DNA from: Corbicula japonica
Taxonomy: Eukaryota > Mollusca > Bivalvia > Venerida > Cyrenidae
DNA length: 64,000 bases
Assembly (NCBI GenBank): GCA_038501625.1
Contig: JAZAYU010000006.1
Coordinates: 10,152,181-10,216,180 of the forward strand
Reading direction: 5' to 3'
Made by a program: the position numbers and the translations under genes. Positions within the stretch are counted from its first letter, which is position 1. The number at the start of each line of letters is the position of its first letter. Shown piece after piece: positions 33,480 to 44,869 of this stretch. Below the pieces are notes generated by a model that made no database searches, was not told the DNA's origin, and was given only the letters and a program-made list of their open reading frames with translations.

Positions 33480-33721
33480 TTAACCCATTATTTCATAGAT
33501 ATGCCTTTTATTACATGGGCAACCAGTGTAGATCTAGATCAGATGTCACATTCCTGTCATCTGATTTGGATCTACATTTTGAATCTTGGTAAGATATAAT
33601 CTATTTAATCTAAATGTGGTCAGTGTGGATCCTGATTAGATTGTACTGATATGCTGGTTGAACTGGATCTACACTGGTCTCCCATGGGATATCTATCATA
33701 TCCCATGGAGTAAAGGGTTAA
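33480..33721. repeat. Family A MITE, TTAA flanks
   Basis: TTAACCCATTATTTCATAGA to CCCATGGAGTAAAGGGTTAA, the '-AGTAAAGGG' subtype; hairpins diverged. Confidence 0.85.
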
Positions 33722-33758
33722 CACAGGGTAATATGGTATCATGTATCAGTTCACTCAT

Positions 33759-33997
33759 TTAACCCTTTCCTCCATATACACACCTTTATTGTGTGGGCAA
33801 ACAGTCTTGATCCAGATCAGCCGTCACATCTGTGCTGTCTGATCAGGATCTGCACTGTTTGCTTTTGATTCGTTAGGTTATTTCTGACCAAAAGGTGACC
33901 AGTGCAGATCCTGATCAGACAGCACAGATGTGCTGGCTGATCTGGATCTACAATGGTCGCCCAAGCGTAAAAATGCTTATATGGAGGAAAAGGTTAA
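33759..33997. repeat. Family A two-hairpin MITE, TTAA flanks
   Basis: TTAACCCTTTCCTCCATATA to TTATATGGAGGAAAAGGTTA-A, both hairpins intact. Confidence 0.9.
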
Positions 33998-34655
33998 TAC
34001 GCACAATATGATTCACTGATGTTTAATTGTTGCTGAATTGTTAACTGATTGATATTAAGATTATCTGTAATCATGTAATTGGAAAAGAAGAAAATAATTA
34101 AAAGTAAAAATTCCCTTAGGCAAGGCTGTTATCTGGAGAATGCTGTATTAACAGGTGTTGTTTAGATGTCATGTTGACAGACTGTGGGGCTATGTTTTTG
34201 CAAAGATTAACCACAAGTCATAGTTTCTGCTTGGTCTAACAGACTGGTGTGTCTGAACATAGCGTGGTAGGGCAGATTAAACAAGTGTTGTGCCATTCAG
34301 ATACCGGTAGATTCTGCTAAAGGGTTTTTAGTTGCCACTTGGTAACAAATATTTATTTTGATTATTTGAAGTCAACAGATGACATTAAATTATTGTTGTA
34401 AAAAAACATTAATGTTATCATGGATTTTGATTATTAATTTAAAACTTATTATTGTAAAAGTTTATTATTTCTTACTAAATCTGTGAGATGTATCAGGATA
34501 TATTTACTTTTTATCTTGAAGTTTCTTTATCTAACTTGCAGTCAGATTTTAAAATTGTGGCTTACTGGTAATGAAAGTTAACTTCAGAAACCAGGAAAAC
34601 TTGCATTTCTTAAATCAGCTGCATAGAACTTGAAATATATTGTTTTTTGGCGCTT

Positions 34656-34689
34656 ATTACACATTTTGATGCCAGTAGCATACACAGAA
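34656..34689 (+). repeat. 34-bp direct repeat, left copy
   Basis: ATTACACATTTTGATGCCAG-TAGCATACACAGAA, identical to 34939-34972 on the other side of a family A MITE. Confidence 0.9.
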
Positions 34690-34690
34690 G

Positions 34691-34924
34691 TTAACCCTTT
34701 CCTCCATATATACGCATTTTTACACATATGCGACAAGCACAGATCCATCACATCCCATGCGTCTGATCAGGATCTGCACTGGTCACATTTTGGTCAGATT
34801 AACCTAATGAATCAAAAAACGAACAGTTTAGACCCTAATCAGATGGCACAGATGTGCCTTCTGATCTGGATCTACACTGTTCAGCCATGCAGTAAAAGTG
34901 TATCTATGGAGGAAAGGGGTATAG
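34691..34924. repeat. Family A MITE between 34-bp direct repeats
   Basis: TTAACCCTTTCCTCCATATA to TCTATGGAGGAAAGGGG then TATA. The first hairpin is shortened (AGATCCATCACATCCCATGC). Enclosed by the repeat pair 34656-34689 / 34939-34972. Confidence 0.88.
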
Positions 34925-34938
34925 TGTTTTTGTCTCTA

Positions 34939-34972
34939 ATTACACATTTTGATGCCAGTAGCATACACAGAA
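34939..34972 (+). repeat. 34-bp direct repeat, right copy
   Basis: Perfect copy of 34656-34689, too long to be the 4-bp target duplication of this family. Confidence 0.9.
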
Positions 34973-35036
34973 TTTGAATGTGCTTTGTAAGCACTGTTAC
35001 TTTTATACACTAATACGCACTTTGTTGAGTAAATTT

Positions 35037-35435
35037 TTAACCTTTAACTCCATCGGATATTGCTGTTTCCCATGAGTGAACATTATAGATCCAGATCAGC
35101 TGGCACATCTAGCCCATCTGATCAGGATCAACACTGTCGCTGTATTGTTCATTAGGTTATTTCTGATCAAGTAGCAAACAGAGTAGATCTATGCCCAAGG
35201 TTATAAAACTGAGCATGGAAACCAGTCTCAAATCTCAAGCATCTGATTGGCTGAAATGGCGACCAGTCGCCATTTCAGCCAATCAGATGCTTGAGATTTG
35301 AGATTGGTTTCCAATCTCAGCTTTATAACCTTCAGCCCTAGATTGGACAGCATAGAACTCATACATAGCTTTGCAGTCTGATCTTGTTCTACACTGTTCA
35401 CCCATAATAGTTGTTTATTTGGAGTAAAAGGTTAA
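35037..35435. repeat. Family A MITE, split by family P, TTAA flanks
   Basis: TTAACCTTTAACTCCATCGG to TATTTGGAGTAAAAGGTTAA. The second hairpin is interrupted by the family P element at 35192-35338. Confidence 0.85.
35192..35338. mobile_element. Family P palindromic MITE, near perfect
   Basis: TGCCCAAGGTTATAAAACTG to CAGCTTTATAACCTTCAGCCC, centre GGCGACCAGTCGCC. Flanks TAGATCTA / TAGATTGG fit a decayed 8-bp duplication. Inserted in a family A copy. Confidence 0.9.
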
Positions 35436-35781
35436 AAACTGGTAAAATTTACTTTATGTTAAGTTTAAACTTTTTGATTTCTTGAAAAGTATTGTGTTAA
35501 ATGTAGGGAATTTAATCTTCTGTTTTGATAATATTGATGCTGTACCGGTATTGCTTATTTTGTTGCTAGATAATGAAATGAAAACTTGTGCAATATAGTG
35601 TATTTTTGCTTAGTTTCTATTGTGGCATGATATTAGAAGCTCAGTTATTGATAATTTGTTGTTATATAAATTTTAAGGAAATATTAACATAGTTAGTGAA
35701 TTAAAAAACAACATTTTTTGATGATTTTTTGTTTATGTCAGTGTTTTCTGTAAAAATATTAAAATACATGTAGATCAAAAT

Positions 35782-35910
35782 CTGGTCCCAAGATTATTAA
35801 ACTTAGAAGGAGGCATGTCTCAAATCTCAAACATCTGATTGGCTGAAATGGAGGCAAGTCACCATTTTAGTTCTTGAGGTTTCAGACTGGTCTCCAGTCT
35901 TCAGATCATG
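35782..35910. repeat. Family P palindromic MITE
   Basis: GGTCCCAAGATTATTAAACT at left; TCTCAAACATCTGATTGGCT and TTCAGACTGGTCTCCAGTCT in the arms; the right end is eroded. Confidence 0.75.
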
Positions 35911-36159
35911 AAAATGGAAGACATTAATTGTTGTTTTGATTGTATCTCACTCGTGGAACATGATTGTTGTTTGAATTTAAAAATGTGTTTTTGAAATTAT
36001 CCTACTTGCTTAGTAGGAAATAAATGATTAAAATGAAGCTTGTATCAAAACTTGCTTTAAAAACTCTGCAGTTTCTTCAAACTGTCAAAATTTACAGTGT
36101 TTTAGCCAGCTTGTCTCTGAACAGTTTAAGTCCCTATCGTTACCCCGAGTGTTGTTTGC

Positions 36160-36400
36160 TTAACTTTTTTCTCTATGGATACGGCTTTTATCTCATGTGC
36201 CACCAGCATTGATTTAGATAAGCCTCTTCAGACATGCAGTCTGATCAGGATCTAAACATTTCATTTTTAGATTCATTAGGTTATTTCTAACTAAGAAATG
36301 ACCAGTGTAGATCCAGATCTGACTGCACAGATGTGTATGCTGATTTGGAATTTTACAGATTGCACTTTGGACAAAAGCCATTTCCTATGGAGTAAAATGA
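36160..36400. repeat. Family A MITE, old copy
   Basis: TTAACTTTTTTCTCTATGGA to TTCCTATGGAGTAAAATGA; AGTCTGATCAGGATCTAAAC inside. Confidence 0.7.
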
Positions 36401-36498
36401 GAAGGATGCAAGATCTTAATTATTCATGATATTACAACCTGTGTTAAAACTCTTTTTTTATTTTAATATGTTTTGTCCTCTCCATTTCTGGAATTATT

Positions 36499-36721
36499 AG
36501 ATAGATAGATAGATTTTTAGATAGATAGATTTATTTCAATATAAAATGATAGTATACATGGCATTGAGCAACATTAAAAACACACATGTGCTTGAGTTAA
36601 GAAGAAACATATATGATTTAAATAATACTAGTAAACCATGTCAACTAATATTATATATTAAGAATAACACAAAAAAGAGATTGGACATTTCTTATTTCCA
36701 TTGTGGTCCTTGACCACAATG
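36499..36721 (-). mobile_element. Retroposon-like 3' end with GATA/ATCT tail, copy 1
   Basis: Shares its start (AGATAGATTTATTTCAATAT then AAAATG) and its far end (ACACAAAAAAGAGATTGGAC, TTATTTCCATTGTGGTCC) with 46827-47090. Read on the minus strand it ends ...CATTTTATATTGAAATAAATC then (TATC)n, like the tail of a non-LTR element or SINE. A perfect 10-base hairpin CATTGTGGTC-CTT-GACCACAATG closes it at 36699-36721. Confidence 0.55.
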
Positions 36722-36788
36722 TTAGGTAAGTTAACAAATTTGAGCTTTTTTCATGGTTTTGATTGTTATCTTAGCCATTGCAAAATCG

Positions 36789-37002
36789 TTAACCCTTTAT
36801 TCCATGTGGTGTAGCTATTATCCCATAGGTGAAGAGTGTAGATCTAGATCATCTGCCACTGTTTACTGTTAGATTCATTACTATTTCTGACCAAGCAGTG
36901 AACAATTTAGATTCCGACCAGGTAGTATGGATGGGCCAGCTGATCTGGATCTACATAGTTTGCCCATGCAATAAAAGCCATGTCCATGCAGTGAAGGGTT
37001 AA
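36789..37002. repeat. Family A MITE, TTAA flanks
   Basis: TTAACCCTTTATTCCATGTG to ATGCAGTGAAGGGTTAA. Internal GCTGATCTGGATCTACATAG is kept; the first hairpin is mostly deleted. Confidence 0.8.
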
Positions 37003-37723
37003 TATTAGAGTTTCACTAATGTTCTTTTATTTTACGGGCATATTGATTGACAAATATAAAACCATAGTGTGTATGTGTGTGATTATTTTTTTAAATTTTA
37101 AATTTATTGATGTTCACTTATTAATGAATGCCAGGTGATAATGATTGGTCTTCAGATGATATTGTAAAGTCATCAAGTTTGGTGGGGATTTTCATTTTTC
37201 ATTTTGGTTGAGTTTGTGTTGGTACAAAATCCACAAATTCAAAACACCAAGAAAAATTCTTGGTACATTCAGTCACATTGTTCTTTGATTCAAAATCCAT
37301 AAAATTGCTTTCATTCAAAATTCAAAAAGGCATATTAAGGAAATTGTGAAATATAATGTCTGAGAAACTTGGTGATTTTGCATTAGGTGTTAGACTCTAA
37401 TAGGGTTAGTTAAGTGATTATTTCGAGCTTATTGGGCAAGTTCCCCATGAAAATTAAATATTGCTGCCAGCAACCCCATGGAACCACCTCTGGATCTGCC
37501 CCAGGTTAATTGATTTATGTTGTATGTCTATGTTGCCCTATAAGCATTGTGTCACAGAATGTATTTTTGGAATTCTTGAAATTTTGCTTCTAACAGCCTT
37601 GATCTGTTGTTATACTGTTATTGTGATCAATGGTGCATAATTATGTTATCTGAAAGTCTAATAAATACTCGAGCTTATCCTGTCTTGATTATTTCCCATC
37701 TCTCAGCCATTCCAACCTCAAGT
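37003..37723. other. Flanking stretch without recognised gene
   Basis: AT-rich sequence between a MITE and the SINE. It contains a run of similar pieces (CAAAATCCA-AAATTC) at about 37225-37325. No splice-supported exon seen. Confidence 0.4.
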
Positions 37724-37735
37724 CCATATTTGGGA

Positions 37736-37957
37736 CCGAGGCGGGAAAAATTTCTCCGTGACAATTGAACTCGGACATTGCGTCTGAGAGTCATTTGTCC
37801 CTCACCTCTGATTCAAGTGAGGAAGCAGTCAGTCGCTTGCGGAGAAATTGGTTAGTACTGGTTAGAGACCCAGGAACACCGGTTAGGTGGACTGACCGCC
37901 GGGATATAACCAGAAAGGTGTTGAAACCAGGCGTTAAACCCCAAACAAACAAACAAA
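37736..37957 (+). mobile_element. SINE with CAAA tail and perfect 12-bp target duplication
   Basis: The 222-bp body runs from CCGAGGCGGGAAAAATTTCT to the tail GCGTTAAACCCCAAACAAAC. CCATATTTGGGA is repeated exactly at 37724-37735 and 37958-37969. The 3' part GTTAGAGACCCAGGAACACC and GGCGTTAAACC(CAAA)n is of a type I recall as widespread in bivalve genomes (from memory, not checked). Possible pol III boxes were not confirmed. An open frame across it is incidental. Confidence 0.88.
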
Positions 37958-38036
37958 CCATATTTGGGAGAAGACTCCCCAGTTTCTGGTTATAGGTAAC
38001 TACAAAGGATTCTGTTGTTTCGGGTATGATTGCACC

Positions 38037-38205
38037 TTAACCCTTTACTCTACAGGTACGGGTTTTATCCCATTGGGGGAACAGTGTAGATCCAGATCAG
38101 CTTCCACATCTGTGCCCTGTACCGTCTGATCATGATCTACACTGTCCGTTGTTATTCTTGACAAAGAAGCGACCAGTGCAGTTCCATATCAGATGGCATT
38201 TACTG
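38037..38205. repeat. Family A MITE, 3' truncated
   Basis: TTAACCCTTTACTCTACAGG, AGATCCAGATCAGCTTCCAC and the second hairpin start CGACCAGTGCAGTTCCATAT; the right half is replaced by unrelated sequence. Confidence 0.8.
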
Positions 38206-38439
38206 CCTGGTCCAGAAGAGTGTTGGACGATGGCCTTCCAGCTTTTTTCGAGGACGGGCTCCTTTTGTTAATACTGCATTTTGGGGATGAAGGAAGATCC
38301 CACATGCACTGCTGGTAATTCAGGCACAATGGTACAACAACCGACTACTTTCCTGGTTCTTCTTGCTATATAGCTTCACCATATCCTGGTTTTTAAACCC
38401 TAGTTATTAGATTGGGGTATGTCTTTGGGTGGTCGAGCG

Positions 38440-38605
38440 GGCGTCAACATTTCATTAAGTTTTTGTTTATGTTCTCTTTATTCTCAGTAACCGTTCGAGG
38501 TAGAGATTTGAAAGTAAACATAGTTGTCTTACACAAACATAGCAATATCAGGACAAGTTTCATAACTCTCAACTGTATATTGTCATAGTTATGCCCCTTT
38601 GAACT
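38440..38605 (-). repeat. Dispersed 'AAGGGGCATAACTATG' repeat fragment
   Basis: On the minus strand: TTCAAAGGGGCATAACTATG, GAGAGTTATGAAACTTGTCC then GATATTGCTATG. I recall this module as common in bivalve repeats, including tandem-core elements. Only one unit is seen. Confidence 0.5.
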
Positions 38606-39469
38606 CGGTTTTGTCGAATTGCACGGCGTCTTCGTGTTCACTCCTTTATAAGAGGCCCAAAACAGGCCTTCTCCATCCCAATATTTCTCTAAACTCATGC
38701 ATTTTCCCCAAGGCTTTTAACAACAGAGCATTTCACTCAGCGCTCCCCCACCCCCGGAAATTACAGCGCACGGGCACCGTTTATTTGCAGTTTTAAAAAA
38801 AACGCCCTGAGTATGAAATGCAATAAGACCTGGTCCAAGCAGCATTAACAATGTAAAGAAATGTACAACAAAGGAGAGCACCTTTTAAAGCATTTCTTTG
38901 TCCAAAAAAAAATAGTTAACATTAAAAAAATATATTTTTGCTATACTTAGCAACGATTGTTCACGTTATGGTTATCTTAATAAAAAATGAAAGTTTAAGT
39001 CATATTTTAAGTAAAACAATATCGATGTTTGTATATAATGATTTGTAAGTGTGTGAATGCAACTAAATTTTTTCCGAGTGTATCTGAGGTTTAATTTTAC
39101 CTATAAAATAAGATTTCTACTTCTGAAGTGAGATTTTGCGCCAAGAAGGCTAAAATATGTAAATTTTATGCAACCTGTACGCTTAATTAATCATCATATT
39201 AGAGTTATAACTTGAGTAAACAAGTTGTTTCTACAAAGGTACTTGAGTTTTATGGGAGCGATTTAACTCACAGAGATGAGGGGTGTGTGAATGAATGTCT
39301 TACAGCACTAGGCCACAGAGGACCCGCCAAATGTTCTGTTTTCTGGTCCATGCATTGTTCATAAACGGCATGGTTAAACGGCAATGTTTTTGAAACTGGA
39401 AGTGCGTTATTTGTTGTATTTCCTGTGTATATGACTACCTGCAACAAAGATATACTTCTGGCAGACAGG
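38606..39469. other. Flanking stretch without recognised gene
   Basis: No exon or repeat recognised between the fragment at 38440-38605 and the next family P copy. Somewhat GC-richer near 38610-38800. Confidence 0.35.
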
Positions 39470-39644
39470 ACAGGGCTTAAACTGAGATTGGAGACCAGTC
39501 TAAGTCTCAAGTATATGATTGACTTAAAAGCAGACTGGTCTGTCAAGCATCTGATTGACTGAAATATAGACGTCCCCATTTCAGCCAGTCAAATGCTTGA
39601 GATTTGATACTCCGATCCCAGTTATATTGTTTACGGCCCAAGAT
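39470..39644. repeat. Family P palindromic MITE, with duplicated arm
   Basis: AACTGAGATTGGAGACCAGT, then a second arm start TCAAGCATCTGATTGACTGA and CAGCCAGTCAAATGCTTGAG; closes with ACGGCCCAAG. Longer than the norm because of an arm duplication. Confidence 0.7.
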
Positions 39645-39867
39645 GCAGAATACTGAGGCATAAAATTGTGGTAATCAAAATAAGAATGACGACGTTCATT
39701 TAAAAAAACTGAATACAAAATGTTAATACGCGAGTATACGGTTGATTAGCGTATACTTTTGTGCTTTGATATCCATAATGCCCCTTATTCAACTTGGTTA
39801 AACATAAAACGTCGGGTAAATTATCAAAAAGACATTAGCCCAGGTGTTCTCACCCTTGTGCTACTGA

Positions 39868-39935
39868 GCATTAGCCCTGTAGACCCAGATCAGTTCGTAT
39901 TCACCAGTGTTGGGCTGTTCGCTATCAAATTTTAA
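39868..39935. repeat. Family A MITE fragment
   Basis: GTAGACCCAGATCAGTTCGT and GTTGGGCTGTTCGCTATC only. Confidence 0.45.
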
Positions 39936-40045
39936 AGGCCTGCGCAGAGACGGTGGGAATAGAATAGTTTAATCCACTGAATGCTTCTTTCCTGGAAACT
40001 AATGCCGTTCATTGAATATTTGGAAAGAGTGTTTTTAAGAAATAT

Positions 40046-40231
40046 TTAACCTTTTGCTCCATAAAAAATGTCTAATATACCATTGACGACCAATGTAGAT
40101 CTGATCGGATCGATTATGGTCGCTTCTTGGTAAGAAATAATCTAATAAATCTGCATGGACGTGCACGCTGATACGGCACTACATTGGTCGCCCTTGCGGT
40201 ATGAGCCATATCAAATGTAGTAAAGGGTTAA
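40046..40231. repeat. Family A MITE, TTAA flanks, diverged
   Basis: TTAACCTTTTGCTCCATAAA to AATGTAGTAAAGGGTTAA; hairpins strongly eroded. Confidence 0.75.
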
Positions 40232-42060
40232 TCAGTTGATAGTTCACGTGGTTGTTTTAGAGAAATTAATGGACACCAATTATTAACAGTGTAGACCATG
40301 ACCAGACATTCTGTGACTGTTGAAAGAAAAGATCTATTATTTATTTCTGTTTCGTGTGTACCGGTATATGCGCGAAACTCAAACCAGCACCCCCTGCCCG
40401 ACCGCCACCCTACTATTCTCCGTGAAATTTTGTTTTAGATATTAAATGCTACTCGCATTTAACGAGTATGGTGATGTTGGTTTTCAAGTTAAAAACAGAC
40501 CTAAGCCAAGTGGATGTAAAACTAGCAGATGCTGTTCTCTAATGCAAACTGTGGTATCTTTGATTCATAGATTCTTTGATTCTTATAGTATTCAACTCTT
40601 TTAGTTTGACGAAAGCCAAATATTCTTAAATACATATGCGTAGTCAGTTTCAAATTCCCATGTATATATGCAATTAAGTGACGGGGAAGAAAACGATCTT
40701 GCTACAACTAGGACACAGTGATGTGTGAAAACTGAAAACTATAGGTCTAAGCAAAAAATGAATTTGCAATCATTTCAAATAGAAACGCGTCTTCAATATT
40801 CATATCACCATCTTCATTGATCTGTGTAATTTCACGGGATATGACTCGAGTATATGTTGAATTAATGGAGCAAAGTTAACCCGGTACATTGTTGAAAAGA
40901 ATAAATTGAAAAGTCTTTCACACATTCAATATTTTAACAACATCAAGAAGGGTGAAATCTAGAAATTGGTTTTTTGGTTGGCGTTTGTGACATCTGTAAA
41001 TTAAAAGAAGTGAAATTTCGAATGCTTATCAATAAATTGTTGACAGACTGAATATTAAATAGCCATTGAGTAAAATTGAAATGGAAGTGGAGTGTACAAA
41101 GAAACGCGTTGCCTCTCTTGGACGAAAGGTTCACCTTGTCTGAAGGTTAGCCCTTGGTGAACTGTTACAATGCGTGACACCGTGACACAATGAGGCTTAG
41201 TGCCTTTGCGATGAGTGTAGATCCTAGTTAAATGTGCGAACTTACACAATCCGAAAAGAGTCGAAATTGTTAACTTCATGCATTTGGTGTCCTTTTTAGA
41301 CTGAACGCAAACAATTTAGACGGACTCTGATCAGACTGGTCGCAGAGGCCATAAGCGCCATTTTGTCACGATGCCTCATATGTGTTTTTCTTCTTCTTAT
41401 CGGTTTCACTTTTGGAATCTAAGGCTCCTCCAAATATCTTCATGCAATCTGGTTAATATTTTCGACCTTGACATTTCTAAACAGTGGCTTCAAAATAAGG
41501 ATGGGTGATCACTGACTACATATAGCCATTTAGGCAAGTTTTGAAAACAATAGAAATACATGTATTTATTGACCCACTTTGACATAGCCTGAATAGGCAT
41601 CGACTGTTATTAATTACTCAGTCTAAACAATGATCACAACTAAAAATGGAAAGTATAAATTTCAAGATTCTAATTTGAAGGTAAGTCAGATAGACGAGAT
41701 TGGAAACTGGTCTCTAGTGTCAATTTTATATTCTATGACTCCAACTCCGTCCGCTGGACAAGTTATCACATACTAAATTTGTTAACAGTAAATGTTTTAA
41801 CGAAAGCATTCTTTCTCAGACAAACTTTACATGGTCATTTGCACTTACTGAATGGCGTTTCAAGGAATGTCAGTTTTAAACAAATTCCTTGAAGCAAATA
41901 TGATTCATAATTAAATGATGTGTCGCAATATTTTGTTTGGAATTGATGACTTCCGACAGCAATTATTTCGGCTTAATTAACTTTATGGGACATGGTAAAG
42001 GCATAAAGTCAACCTTCTTATAAAACTAATAATGAAGATTTTTGCGAGAGCGTTCACTGG
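40232..42060. other. Intergenic stretch, no gene recognised
   Basis: Mostly unique AT-rich DNA. Weak family A remnants at about 41205-41345 (GTGTAGATCCTAGTTAAATG, GATCAGACTGGTCGCAGAGG) and a half family P arm at 41688-41745 (GAGATTGGAAACTGGTCTCT). Confidence 0.45.
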
Positions 42061-42089
42061 ACATATGCATAGTGTCCTCTGCAACGGTT

Positions 42090-42135
42090 TGCACGTGACT
42101 CACAGATTGGCACGTGCAGAGTCACGCATGCGTAT
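42090..42135. promoter_or_regulatory. Promoter-like cluster: two CACGTG E-boxes plus CGCATGCG
   Basis: GCACGTGACTC at 42091 and GGCACGTGCAGAGTC at 42109, followed by CACGCATGCG at 42124-42132. The CG-bearing palindromes stand out from AT-rich surroundings. They lie about 165 bases before the ATG at 42298. CACGTG is the bHLH-zip site and GCGCATGCGC-like sites bind NRF1; function here is inference. Confidence 0.4.
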
Positions 42136-42297
42136 TGCTCGAGTATAATTTACCGACAAAACACGTGTCTTCCGTTAGTAAATCTGATTGAGTAGTTGAC
42201 AAAATTTTAAAGCTGATTTAAAATTTTCCTTTCAATTGATTAGCGGCGAGCTTCCAGGATTCCATCTCAGTGGTGGGGCGATATTGTTGGGGGTAAA

Positions 42298-42337
42298 ATG
42301 CCAAGACGGAGTGGACGTCAGACGTCTCAACAAGACG
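42298..42337 (+). CDS. Candidate first coding exon (13 codons)
   Basis: ATG in context TAAAATG, coding MPRRSGRQTSQQD, then one base and donor GTCAGT. The product is not recognised. A rival reading is that the upstream GGG|GTAAAA is the donor and the ATG is intronic. It shares phase 1 with the candidate exon at 62902-62980, as alternative first exons of one gene would. No downstream exon is visible in the window. Confidence 0.3.
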
Positions 42338-44721
42338 GTCAGTGACAGACCATCTGTCGTGCAAATGTCTTTTGCCCCAAAACATCTTTGGATCTGTTTA
42401 TGAAAATGCATTCACTAAATTTTCTATTTCTTGTTTGGCATTGAGGAGCAAAATTATCGTGTAATTGTTTAACAATACGAGATTCGTGATTTTATAACCA
42501 GGGCCTCTGGTGACGGGTATGATCTCATTTTGTATTTGCTAACTTCTTTTATATTCGGACGTGGAAACATTAAGGTATATATGACATCGCTCATCGGATG
42601 CAAATTACTAATGTAGTTGTCTTGGTCTTACCAAGCACATGTAATCAGTCAGTTTCTGTTAACTTTCTAGACTAGAGATATGCACAAAATATAGTCGAGC
42701 ATCCAAATACGCAGAGAGCCACCTGTAGATTCGTAACGGAGATAGCCGAATACCGCCGATTACGAATAAACTTCTAGAAATAGTCAAATGGTTTAGGAAA
42801 GTGATTTATGCTGATAACACCCTTATCGTGTGTTTTTTCTTTTCGAAGCTAAGATGAAACAAGTGAGGTTCTGTTTGTTACTTGTATTTCCTTTGATGAG
42901 TCTGGTAAGCTACTTTTGAGATTGGGCTTCTTTCGTTTTGCACAATGCTTGGCGAGAGGCTTAAAGCAAATTTCCGTTGCTGTAATAAATGGTTATCATT
43001 TTAAACACGGAACTGATTATTTGAAAGAAATGTTAACACGTGATTAAAAACAATGAGTATTTGCTTGAAGATCACGCAAGAACTTCCTAATTAACTCTTT
43101 TAAATCCATGTCTCATCAGGCGCGGACGTACGTTATTGCCTAAATATGAAACCAGCAAAATCCATTCGAAAACAATAAAATTGTCATCAATCTTTCAGAA
43201 ACTGTTGAATTAGAAGAAACGCAACGACTCGCCGACGGCGTCACTAACGTTTTCTGGGAACCTTATCAAACCAGCGTTCTCACATTATAATGATTTCGCA
43301 ATTAATTTGAAAATGTTTATTGACTTGTTTTTTTCCTGGAGGGAAGTTTTGTCTTCTTCCACACTGAGATACTGGATGCAAATCCAAATTAGATAACATT
43401 TCATAATTTTTGCAATTTGGATATTTCCCGTTTTTATCGGAGCTGAAAAAAATTATCACTTTTCATCCACCCCAGCAGGAAAGTCAGCCCCACTCGCTAT
43501 GAATTATTTGTATTATTTTGAATGATCATAACATTACTGTACGCTCTTATCACAAATGTTTTCGAAAGAAATGGTAGAATTGATATATACGGTATGCTCA
43601 ATGGGAAATTCCGGCCCACGGGAAACTGTTTTGGGCGCACCCGGCAGAGCCTCGACTTTCGTCTGATAATAGATGATAACGAATGTTTTGGGAGCGAAAT
43701 TGTGACTGGTATTCCTTTGTAAACAATAAATATACTAACCTGAGCAGGATTTATGTTAACATTACCATATTTGTATCTTATTTGTACAGACGACCGCTGG
43801 ACCATTGAAAAATGATATGTTTTCGCAAGAACTAAAGATCGTGTCTTCAATAACAGGGTTAAAAGATGGTTTGTATTCATGGACGGTGTAACTGTACAAG
43901 AAACACAGCATGTATTTCAGTTTACTGATCGAATGAATTTCATATTCATTTTTATACATTGAGTTGCAATGAAATGAAAGAAAGTCAATTGACAGAATTT
44001 GATAGAAATTTAAATATTTTAACAAACTTTTATAATGCCCTTATTTCACCCCGTAGTTTGAAAGACACTGCCCGAAAACTCATTAAAATTACATTGACAA
44101 ACAGCGTTTCTCTTTGCAGTGGAAATAAAACTCATAAAGCGTACATTTGCATCTTGGGGACACGGATTTCAAGGGAATTTGCACAATATGTGTCAATCTG
44201 CGACCATGTTGTCAAAGCTTGTAGAATGACAACGCCGCCCGACACCAATGATTCGTAAAGTCCATTTTCTCGTGCAGTACAAATAAGATCAAAAGGCAAG
44301 TTCGACCCTCGGTGTAGAGTTGACGTACGTTCAACGCTTAAAGACGTTTTAGGGATTATCATTATAGGACAGTTGATTGACAATAGCTTTAAGTATTTCA
44401 TTGTGAAATGTAAACATGAATGAATAAATTAGGCGAAATATTAATTTTAGAGGTCGTATTTGAATACATTTTCAAAACAAATGTAAATCGGAAATGCGCG
44501 CATATAAATTGATTTCAAGTAAATATGTAAATGAACTCAATAAAAGGGACTAATGAACATATTGAAGCGAATTAATGGCATACAAAATAAATGCACTGAG
44601 AATGGCTGAAATCAGCTACAGTTTTAAAACGTTTCATCTTTTTAAAATGCATCAAGTTGAAGGCTGAAGGATTTATCTAAAAACGAGATGAAGTAACAGC
44701 GCTGGTAATCGTAGAATATCC
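42338..44721. other. Low-repeat stretch, no exon confirmed
   Basis: Unique sequence. A more complex segment at 43590-43700 (GGGAAATTCCGGCCCACGGG) gives overlapping open frames on both strands (127 codons minus, 43497-43880), of no recognised family. Could be intron of the downstream gene. Confidence 0.35.
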
Positions 44722-44869
44722 GTGCTCAAGGTTAAAAACTGAGCATGGAAACCAGTCTCAAATTTCAAGCATCTGATTGGCTGAAATGGCGACCAGTAGC
44801 CATTTCAGCCAATCAGATGCTTGAGATTTGAGACTGGTTTCCAAACTCAGTTTTATAACCTTCAATCCC
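44722..44869. mobile_element. Family P palindromic MITE, near perfect
   Basis: GCTCAAGGTTAAAAACTGAG to CAGTTTTATAACCTTCAATCCC, with arms AAGCATCTGATTGGCTGAAA / TTTCAGCCAATCAGATGCTT perfect around TGGCGACCAGTAGCCA. Confidence 0.9.

Noticed and set aside
37765..37995. 76-codon open frame
   Set aside because: Lies within the SINE body and runs through its CAAA tail and target duplication.
43497..43880. 127-codon minus-strand frame, the longest in the window
   Set aside because: No recognised motif, overlapped by an equally open plus-strand frame, no splice support; best seen as chance.
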